Positions 1-4,871 of a stretch of DNA of 7,695 bases are shown here, one piece after another. Positions within the stretch are counted from its first letter, which is position 1, and each line of letters begins with the position of its first letter. Origin of the DNA: an uncultured Clostridia bacterium. Its GTDB lineage: Bacteria > Bacillota > Clostridia > Christensenellales > CASEPJ01. The notes below the pieces were generated by a model. The model saw nothing but the letters and a program-made list of their open reading frames with translations. It did no database searches and was not told the DNA's origin. Made by a program: the position numbers and the translations under genes. The DNA lies in NCBI GenBank assembly GCA_949289715.1, contig CASEPJ010000189.1:1-7695 (forward strand), given 5' to 3'.

Positions 1-685
1 CCATAAAATTCATAATGGAATTGCCGATAGTTTTCATATACAACGAATCTGCAAAGTATTGATTAAATTCTTGCATGAACGACATATCTTTTATTAGATA
101 ATAAATTACGTTTAATAAAAGTACTATTATAGCTCCTTCTATAAAGCCTATAAATATACCTAATATTCTGTCAATCTTTTTTAAAGATTTAAATTTATCG
201 AACATTTTTTCGAAAATGGCGCTTATTATCCAAATTATAATTCTAAATATTATAAACAAAATTGTGGTAGCAATAATAAACATCATTATGCTTGTTGCTA
301 TAGGCGCCAAATATTGTGCTATCGTTTGACCTTCTTGAAGAGGAATTACCGTAGAAATCACCGAAACAAAGCCGTTTGCCATATCTTCGCTTAAACCTAA
401 CTGCATAACCATATCAATTAAAACACTGGTTTTATTGTCTGCCGTAATTACTACATTAAAATTTTCGTTAACGGATATCAGCGCATTTTCAAAATATGTA
501 TTTAAAGTTGCGTCTAAACCAAACATATTGGATAGCATAGTTATAAAAGCGGGCGCTAAAACTATTGCGATTATTAATGATACCAGCCAGCCTATTAACG
601 AAAGCAAAGAATTGATAAAACCACTTAACCAGCCTATAAGTAAAAATAGTAACAAAATTACCAATACAACAATGTCAACGATCAT
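1..685 (-). CDS. CvpA family membrane protein (second copy, C-terminus cut by window edge)
   Basis: The frame is open from ATG at 683-685 to the left edge, giving 228 codons with no stop, so the C-terminus lies outside the window. The protein starts MIVDIVVLVILLLFLLIGWL. Hydrophobic segments are visible at about residues 3-20, 24-44, 127-158 and 174-197, with a polar stretch (about 55-125) between the second and third. The motif SLKKIDRILGIFIGFIEG (167-184) before the last membrane segment matches the equivalent place in the neighbouring CvpA protein and is typical of the family. CvpA proteins are inner-membrane proteins first linked to colicin V production and later to envelope stress; their molecular activity is not settled. 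The start is supported by a GGGGAGGG ribosome binding site at 693-700, which lies inside the last codons of the upstream gene. Only 3 bp separate that gene's stop from this ATG, so coupled translation is likely. Family assignment is fairly sure; specific role unknown. Confidence 0.85.
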   Translation of the reverse strand, partial: MIVDIVVLVILLLFLLIGWLSGFINSLLSLIGWLVSLIIAIVLAPAFITMLSNMFGLDATLNTYFENALISVNENFNVVITADNKTSVLIDMVMQLGLSEDMANGFVSVISTVIPLQEGQTIAQYLAPIATSIMMFIIATTILFIIFRIIIWIISAIFEKMFDKFKSLKKIDRILGIFIGFIEGAIIVLLLNVIYYLIKDMSFMQEFNQYFADSLYMKTIGNSIMNFM

Positions 686-688
686 TTT

Positions 689-1426
689 TTAGCCCTCCCC
701 GCCTACCGATATTTGTAAATATTGACTTAATATCGATTGAACAAATTCGGAAAGTTTAGGAGTAATAATACCTTCGTTTAACATTTCGGAAAGCTGAGGC
801 ACCATTCCCATAGAGGTAATGAAACCCAACACACCTATAATTAAACAGACGATTACAAAACCTTCCACCAAGCCGAACAAAAAGCCTAAAACTTTATCGA
901 TTTTTTTGATTAAATTAACTTTCGATATTGCTTTCGTGAGGAAATGTTTAATAATTGCTATTATTATTAAAGTTAAAATGAAAATAATGATAAAAGCTAT
1001 AGCCGTAACGGCAAGATTTGCCAGAGTGGAAGAAATTATAACTGCCGGCGTTTTGCCGATAACGGTATCTGCATTGGATTCTACTAATCCGTCAATAGCC
1101 TGCACGATAGGTTGCTGAACAAATTCGGGTATTTTGGTTTCTCCCAAAGCTGAGGTAATAACTTCGTGATAATTCTCTTGCGTAAGTTCGGTGGACATAT
1201 AAGAAGACCAACCGGTTACGGTACTTTCGAGTTTTGTTGAAATTGAATCGTCAATGGATGTTTTATCCGAAAGCAAAGTTCCAGTGGGCGATGCGAGAGA
1301 AACGGCAAGAACTATGGCAATTATCCAACCGAAAAACCCCAACAAGGATTTTACAAAGCCTTTTACGGTTCCGATTATTGCGGACAGAAGGATTAATGCA
1401 ATTATAATTATGTCGATTAAACCCAT
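689..1426 (-). CDS. CvpA family membrane protein (first copy)
   Basis: This is a complete 245-residue protein. Four hydrophobic segments can be seen: about residues 3-19, 26-46, 127-160 and 180-206. A polar region of about 80 residues between the second and third would lie on one face of the membrane. The N-terminus (GLIDIIIIALILLSAIIGTV) and the motif KKIDKVLGFLFGLVEG (174-189) are typical of CvpA/colicin V production proteins. The C-terminal 40 residues are amphipathic and end in a Gly-rich tail. The start ATG (1424-1426) has an AAAAGGAG ribosome binding site at 1433-1440 with good spacing. The stop is TAA. The gene is followed after 3 bp by a second CvpA-type gene of the same architecture, and both probably belong to one transcript starting in the AT-rich gap to the right. 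The family is known from membrane biology (purF-linked and envelope-maintenance roles in other bacteria), but no substrate or partner can be read from the sequence. Confidence 0.88.
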   Translation of the reverse strand: MGLIDIIIIALILLSAIIGTVKGFVKSLLGFFGWIIAIVLAVSLASPTGTLLSDKTSIDDSISTKLESTVTGWSSYMSTELTQENYHEVITSALGETKIPEFVQQPIVQAIDGLVESNADTVIGKTPAVIISSTLANLAVTAIAFIIIFILTLIIIAIIKHFLTKAISKVNLIKKIDKVLGFLFGLVEGFVIVCLIIGVLGFITSMGMVPQLSEMLNEGIITPKLSEFVQSILSQYLQISVGGEG

Positions 1427-1460
1427 TCGGTTCTCCTTTTTTCATACACAATCAAAAAAC

Positions 1461-1487
1461 TTATGGTTTATAATTTAATAACCATAA
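1461..1487. repeat. Inverted repeat TTATGGTT / AACCATAA, possible operator
   Basis: Perfect 8-bp arms at 1461-1468 and 1480-1487 surround an 11-bp AT-only centre. The arms contain G and C, unlike most palindromes in this AT-rich gap, so it is less likely to be chance. It sits between the first CvpA start codon and the likely -35 box and overlaps the proposed -10 box, a usual place for a repressor site. In RNA it would be a weak hairpin in the 5' leader. No known regulator motif is recognised. Confidence 0.35.
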
Positions 1488-1497
1488 ATTAAATCAA
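1468..1497 (-). promoter_or_regulatory. Possible promoter of the CvpA gene pair, overlapping an inverted repeat
   Basis: Read on the minus strand, TTGATT (1492-1497) lies 18 bp from TTATAA (1468-1473), about 40 bp ahead of the first CvpA start codon. Both boxes are imperfect and the region is AT-rich, so chance matches are common. The -10 box lies partly inside an 8-bp inverted repeat (1461-1487), which could make it repressible. Low confidence. Confidence 0.35.
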
Positions 1498-1499
1498 TT

Positions 1500-1828
1500 G
1501 CTTACGATAATAATTATTGTTTAAAATATATAATATTATAATTTATTATATAATTTTATTTGCCAAAAAGCAATAGATTTAACGAAAAAACACAAAATTA
1601 AAAGAAAAACGGTGTTTTTTAAGATAAATTTATTATATTTTAGGTATATTTATATACAATTTCGCATTAGTTTAACATTGCGATAAAATTCGTTAATTTT
1701 AATTTTTCCATTATAAATAACATTAACCTGTAAAATTAAATAAGAGAATTTTATTTAAAAATTTATATGCGATTGAGCGGATAATATAAACTATATTGCG
1801 ATTTAATAAAAATATTGTTTTCAACATT
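1500..1828. other. AT-rich intergenic stretch without a recognisable gene
   Basis: I see no open reading frame with a ribosome binding site, no tRNA-like fold and no GC-rich hairpin here on either strand. The composition is much more AT-rich than the flanking genes. Two weak features were noted: an inverted repeat AAAAAACAC / GTGTTTTTT (1585-1593 and 1612-1620, 18-nt loop), and three copies of TGCGAT near 1679, 1768 and 1797. Neither is strong enough to name. The stretch probably serves as spacer and promoter region between divergent transcripts. Confidence 0.5.
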
Positions 1829-1830
1829 AC

Positions 1831-1859
1831 TTGACAAAAATCATAAACTGTATTATACT
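1831..1859 (+). promoter_or_regulatory. Near-consensus sigma-A promoter, upstream of the DUF896 gene
   Basis: TTGACA (1831-1836) is a perfect -35 box. It is followed after exactly 17 bp by TATACT (1854-1859), a 5-of-6 match to the -10 consensus. Transcription would start near 1866 and run toward the DUF896 gene, giving an untranslated leader of about 370 nt. This is the best promoter in the window by sequence. A weaker pair, TTGAAC (2040-2045) and TATTCT (2062-2067) with a 16-bp spacer, could give a shorter leader of about 160 nt. Confidence 0.7.
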
Positions 1860-1865
1860 TATATA

Positions 1866-2234
1866 AATATCATATAATATTAATATATATATTATTAATT
1901 ATAAAATCCGTTAATTGTAATATACGTGGTTAATATGTTAACTTTTAAATTATGTCGGCTTTATAATTAAAGAATAAAAAGTTAAACGTATTTTTGTTTT
2001 ATAAGATTTTTATTTAATTATATAAATAATAAAAATGTGTTGAACATTTAGCTTAAAATTATATTCTTTTAATAATAGTTGGTTGTTAATTGAATAAATA
2101 CTCATTAACGGTTGAAAAAGTTATAAAAAAACTTGCTAAATATCAAGCTAAAAGTTTTAAATAGATTAATTTAGTAAAAAAATAAAAGTCGAGCTATAAA
2201 TTTTTGAAATTTATAGTAAATCCGGGAGGGAAAT
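1866..2234 (+). other. Long AT-rich leader of the DUF896 transcript (possible regulatory RNA)
   Basis: This is the stretch from the predicted start site of the 1831-1859 promoter to the DUF896 start codon. It holds several inverted repeats: ATTAATA/TATTAAT (1879-1885, 1893-1899), GTTAA-TATG-TTAAC (1929-1942), ATTTTTATT/AATAAAAAT (2006-2014, 2028-2036), AAAACTT/AAGTTTT (2128-2134, 2152-2158) and a tight hairpin at 2194-2216. Almost all are A+T only, and such repeats arise readily by chance at this composition. No known riboswitch or T-box consensus is recognised. It may be a plain leader, a leader with a separate small RNA, or spacer if the nearer weak promoter is the real one. Confidence 0.3.
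2194..2216 (+). promoter_or_regulatory. Perfect 10-bp hairpin just upstream of the DUF896 ribosome binding site
   Basis: Arms CTATAAATTT (2194-2203) and AAATTTATAG (2207-2216) are perfectly complementary around a 3-nt loop (TTG), with a possible extra G-U pair below. The hairpin ends 8 nt before the GGGAGG ribosome binding site (2225-2230). It does not cover that site, so it would more likely protect the mRNA, stop a passing transcript fold, or guide the ribosome than block initiation. It has no T-tract after it, so it is not a terminator. Confidence 0.4.
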
Positions 2235-2444
2235 ATGGTAAACATTAAAAGAATAAACGAACTTGCGAAAAAACGCAGAGAAGAAGGCCTGACTGAAGAA
2301 GAAAAGGCCGAACAGCAGAAATTGCGCAGAGAATACATAGACGCTATGGTAAGCGATTTAAAATTTCAGCTGGATAACACTTATATAATTGACGAAAATA
2401 ACGTTAAGACAAAACTTCGAAGAAAAAACGGTCCGTTTATGTAA
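2235..2444 (+). CDS. DUF896 (YnzC-like, UPF0291) small cytosolic protein
   Basis: This 69-residue protein is highly charged and has no membrane segment. Residues 5-40 (KRINELAKKRREEGLTEEEK, then AEQQKLRREYIDAM) match the helical-hairpin core of the DUF896 family as I know it from Bacillus subtilis YnzC, which is about 77 residues. In B. subtilis the gene lies in the yneA-yneB-ynzC group that is part of the SOS regulon; the molecular function of the family is not known. Here there is no lexA or yneA next to it and I see no clear SOS box in the leader, so that link cannot be assumed. The start ATG has a strong GGGAGGG site (2224-2230) 4 bp upstream. The gene stands alone, with a strong promoter about 370 nt upstream and an intrinsic terminator about 30 bp after its TAA, so it appears to be a single-gene transcript. 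Confidence 0.88.
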   Translation: MVNIKRINELAKKRREEGLTEEEKAEQQKLRREYIDAMVSDLKFQLDNTYIIDENNVKTKLRRKNGPFM

Positions 2445-2473
2445 AATAAATATTTATAAAAAATGTTAATCAT

Positions 2474-2506
2474 AAAAGCGTTTAACGAAAGTTATGCGCT
2501 TTTTTT
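2474..2506 (+). terminator. Intrinsic terminator after the DUF896 gene
   Basis: AAAAGCG (2474-2480) pairs with CGCTTTT (2497-2503), and TAAC (2483-2486) with GTTA (2491-2494), around a GAAA tetraloop (2487-2490). The two helices are joined by one wobble pair and one U-U mismatch. A run of seven T (2500-2506) closes the structure. The GNRA loop, stem and T-tract make this a clear terminator, about 30 bp after the DUF896 stop codon. The A-rich left arm means it could also work weakly on the other strand. Confidence 0.85.
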
Positions 2507-2697
2507 AAGCCTTTTTAAATACTGCGTTTATAAAGCAACCAATTTTACCGTAAATCGTTTTAATTTTAAAATATGCAAACCTCATATATTTTTCAGGTTA
2601 AATCTAAATTTCAATAAAGCAATATAAAAAATTCAAGACAGTATTTTTATTTATGCTTTAAATTTTATGTAATTTTTTATAATACAAAAAAAACATT

Positions 2698-2725
2698 TTG
2701 CATATGCCGATAAATATGGTATAAT
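2698..2725 (+). promoter_or_regulatory. Promoter of the 240-residue membrane protein gene
   Basis: A perfect TATAAT (2720-2725) is preceded by TTGCAT (2698-2703) with a 16-bp spacer, or TTTGCA with 17 bp. The predicted start near 2732 gives a short leader of about 30 nt with an AAGGAA ribosome binding site (2747-2752) before ATG 2762. Since I see no other promoter before purA, this may also feed the purA-guaB transcript by read-through. Another TATAAT at 2678-2683 has no good -35 box. Between the terminator ending at 2506 and this promoter I see no gene. Confidence 0.65.
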
Positions 2726-2761
2726 ACTTTAATCAGAAAACATTTTAAGGAATTCTTTAAG

Positions 2762-3484
2762 ATGCAGTCAAAAGAATATTTGAAAATTTTTTCCAGAACG
2801 CTGTTAATAGCATTTGCCGTAATACTTCTGCTAACATTGTTTATGGCAGGAGCCCTTATTATGTTTGCGCCTTCGGTGGCGGCGGATCTTGCTTATTCTC
2901 TGAAATTAAAAGGTCTTTCCGTTTCTCTTGCGGAAGCTCAATATAACAGAGGGCAAGATATAAATTATATAGCAGATGCTGTTGATCGAGCTATAGAATT
3001 CGATAAATCGGTGAATATTGTTAAAGACGTACCTTTGTTGTTGGATAATTCCGATTATAAAAATTATTGCGAGTTTAGAGATTTGCAGATTGCTAATTCT
3101 CAATATCAGGATAATGTGCTTTTCGGGTACGATAATTATGTCAAAAAAGCTTATATTTCCGCTCTTTATAAATTGGGCGAAAGAAAAAAAGCACTGGAAT
3201 TTGCTATAAGCGACATTAACAGCGATAATTTAAATTGGGCAATAGGAGGATACATTGCGCAATTTATTCAAGATGAGGAAGTTTTATCCGTTAGCGACAG
3301 TGAATATGCCCAAATAGAAAGTTATGCAAAAGCTTTAGCAGATGCAAATAACGGAGAATTTATAAGGGCGGGAAGTACAAAAGATATTAACAAGGCGCTT
3401 TATATAAGTGCGGATATGGCATTATTTGCCCAAAAATTAAATAGAGACGCTTCTTATTGGATTAACAATATCGAAGCGCTATGA
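2762..3484 (+). CDS. Membrane-anchored helical protein of unknown function
   Basis: I do not recognise this 240-residue protein. The N-terminus has positive charges (K4, K8, R12) and then one long hydrophobic stretch (about 13-36), giving a signal anchor with the rest outside the membrane. Cleavage after a VAA sequence (39-41) is an alternative, though the signal would then be unusually long. The remaining 200 residues are acidic, soluble-looking and mostly helical. Two stretches resemble tetratricopeptide-type helix pairs: about 59-83 (AEAQYNRGQDINYIADAVDR and on) and about 127-148 (KKAYISALYKLGERKKALEF). This is a resemblance only, and no full repeat array is evident. The two Cys-free halves show no catalytic motif that I can name; one Cys occurs near residue 103. 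The start has an AAGGAA site about 9 bp upstream and a TATAAT promoter. The gene ends in TGA, with a terminator-like hairpin directly after it and purA 74 bp downstream. A protein-interaction role at the cell surface is an inference. Confidence 0.7.
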   Translation: MQSKEYLKIFSRTLLIAFAVILLLTLFMAGALIMFAPSVAADLAYSLKLKGLSVSLAEAQYNRGQDINYIADAVDRAIEFDKSVNIVKDVPLLLDNSDYKNYCEFRDLQIANSQYQDNVLFGYDNYVKKAYISALYKLGERKKALEFAISDINSDNLNWAIGGYIAQFIQDEEVLSVSDSEYAQIESYAKALADANNGEFIRAGSTKDINKALYISADMALFAQKLNRDASYWINNIEAL

Positions 3485-3489
3485 TGGGG

Positions 3490-3528
3490 CGGCGGCAATC
3501 CTTGTTTAAGGGAATATCGCCGTTTTTT
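3490..3528 (+). terminator. Terminator-like hairpin between the membrane protein gene and purA (possible attenuator)
   Basis: CGGCG (3490-3494) pairs with CGCCG (3518-3522). Inside it ATCCTT and the facing AGGGAAT continue the stem with two mismatches and two wobble pairs around a GTTTA loop (3504-3508). Six T follow at once (3523-3528). It starts 6 bp after the TGA of the upstream gene and ends 30 bp before the purA start codon. The space left has no room for a promoter, so any purA transcript from upstream must pass it. It may therefore be a leaky terminator or a regulated attenuator for purA-guaB. No purine riboswitch is seen around it. Confidence 0.75.
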
Positions 3529-3558
3529 AAAAGGGATAAATTTTTTTGGAGGATATAT

Positions 3559-4854
3559 ATGTCTAATGTAGTGGTTTTTGGTGCTCAGTGGGGCGACGAA
3601 GGCAAAGGCAGATTTGTAGATTTTTTGGCTGAACACGCAGACGTTGTGGTGCGTTATCAAGGAGGCAATAATGCCGGGCATACTGTAGGTGTGGACGATA
3701 AAGTTTATAAATTGCGCTTAATTCCCAGCGGTATTTTATATAAAAACAAACTTAACGTAATTGCAAACGGTGTGGTCGTCGATGTGGAAGGTCTTTTAAA
3801 AGAAATAAAAAACTTGCGTTCTCAAAATATCGATTGTTCGAATTTAAAAATTTCCGACAGAGCGCATGTGGTTATGCCTTACCATAAAGTTTTGGACGAG
3901 CTCAGCGAAAATTACAAGGCGGGCAGCGGAGCACAGCTTGGCACAACCAAAAACGGCATAGGTCCTTGTTATGTAGACAAATCGGAAAGGACGGGTATAA
4001 GAATAGTTGACCTTTTAGATAGGGAAAATTTTCCAAAACTGTTGAAAAAAAATCTCGAATTCAAAAATTTGATTATTACTAAAGTTTATAATTCGAAACC
4101 CCTCGAATACGAAAGCATTTTAAAACAATATAGCGAATATGCCGAAGAAATTCGTCCGTATGTGTGTGATAGTGTTTTATTATTAAACAATATGGTAAAA
4201 GAGGGAAAAAATTTGCTCTTTGAAGGTGCGCAGGGTTCGTTACTCGATGTGGATTTCGGTACATATCCTTATGTTACGGCATCTCATCCAACAGCTATAG
4301 GTATTCCTTCGGGAACGGGGCTGCCTTTAAATACCGTAAATAAAGTTATAGGAGTAGTTAAAGCTTATACTTCAAGGGTTGGGGCCGGTCCCTTTGCGAC
4401 GGAACTTTTTGACAGTACGGGCGACGCTTTGAGAGTGAAGGGAGGATAGTTCTGTACGGTTACGGGAAGACCGAGAATAATAGGTTGGTTGGATTTGGTA
4501 TTGGTAAATCATTCCGCACGCATATCCGGTATGGACTATATTGCCGTTACCAGAATGGATACTTTAGCGGGGTTTGATAAAGTAAAAATTTGTACGGGAT
4601 ATATGTTGGACGGCAAAATTATTGACTATTATCCCGCATCTTTAAAGGAACTTTCCAGGTGCGTACCGGTTTTTGAAGAATTCGAAGGTTGGAGCGACGA
4701 TATTTCATTATGCAGAAATTACGATGATTTACCCGTTTCCGCTAAAAAATATATTGAAAAAATCGAAGAAGTTACAGGCGTAAAAGTAGCCATGATAGGT
4801 GTAGGTGCTCAAAGAAGTGCATCCGTTACAAAAATAGATATTTATAACGATTAA
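3559..4854 (+). pseudogene. purA: Adenylosuccinate synthetase, reading frame interrupted by an in-frame TAG at codon 297
   Basis: PurA is a cytosolic enzyme that joins IMP and L-aspartate, using GTP, to form adenylosuccinate, the first step from IMP to AMP. The start chosen is ATG 3559, with GGAGG at 3548-3552 six bases upstream; a longer frame from 3481 would overlap the hairpin and add unrelated residues. Seen: GDEGKG at 12-17 with catalytic Asp13, the NNAGHT motif with His41, LGTT (127-130), the FEGAQGSLLDVDFGTYPYVT block (221-240) and, after the break, TGRPR (302-306), TRMD (guanine contact) and a normal C-terminus. Total frame is 432 codons including the TAA, the usual family length, with no indel. 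Codon 297 is TAG where the family has Glu in a G-x-E-F/Y-G motif. Nearby Gly299 is Cys and the second Arg of RPRR is Ile (307). Products would be a 296-residue truncated chain and a C-terminal part with no good start. Either a recent nonsense mutation, a sequence error, or a sense-read TAG. guaB follows by 17 bp. Confidence 0.9.
4447..4449 (+). other. In-frame TAG replacing a conserved Glu codon in purA
   Basis: The codons run GGA GGA TAG TTC TGT ACG, where the family pattern predicts GGA GGA GAG TTC GGT ACG. The frame is the same before and after, so this is a base substitution (G to T at 4447), not a frameshift. The four complete genes other than purA end in TAA or TGA, and purA's own terminal stop is TAA, so TAG is not seen acting as a terminator in this window. 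Confidence 0.9.
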
Positions 4855-4871
4855 ATTAAAGGAGGTGCAAC

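Noticed and set aside
435..1478. Plus-strand frames opposite the CvpA genes (435-692, 819-1118, 1254-1478)
   Set aside because: They are shadows of the membrane-protein codon pattern on the other strand; the minus strand has the proper starts, ribosome binding sites and family motifs.
1585..1620. AAAAAACAC / GTGTTTTTT repeat as a terminator
   Set aside because: It has few G-C pairs, an 18-nt loop and no gene upstream on the plus strand that would need it.
1677..1803. Three TGCGAT copies as binding-site repeats
   Set aside because: The shared core is only six to eight bases with irregular spacing, which is too little to separate from chance.
2090..2164. A 24-codon TTG-start frame in the DUF896 leader with a Lys-rich peptide
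   Set aside because: It has no ribosome binding site, a rare start codon and A-rich codons that the composition alone would give. It remains possible as a leader peptide but is unsupported.
1866..2234. LexA (SOS) box ahead of the DUF896 gene
   Set aside because: I looked for GAAC-N4-GTTC because ynzC is SOS-controlled in B. subtilis. Only a lone GAAC (2042-2045) is present without its partner half.
3485..3558. Purine (G-box) riboswitch before purA
   Set aside because: The conserved junction sequences of the purine aptamer are absent and the space is too short for aptamer plus terminator.
4447..4449. TAG read as pyrrolysine or another special residue
   Set aside because: The position normally holds Glu, not a residue linked to pyrrolysine function, and no special downstream element or pyl gene is visible. 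Kept only as a remote option under the main finding.
4489..4854. Separate gene starting at TTG 4489 for the C-terminal part of PurA
   Set aside because: The region continues the purA frame exactly after the TAG, there is no ribosome binding site before 4489, and homology begins earlier than this start. It is part of the interrupted purA.
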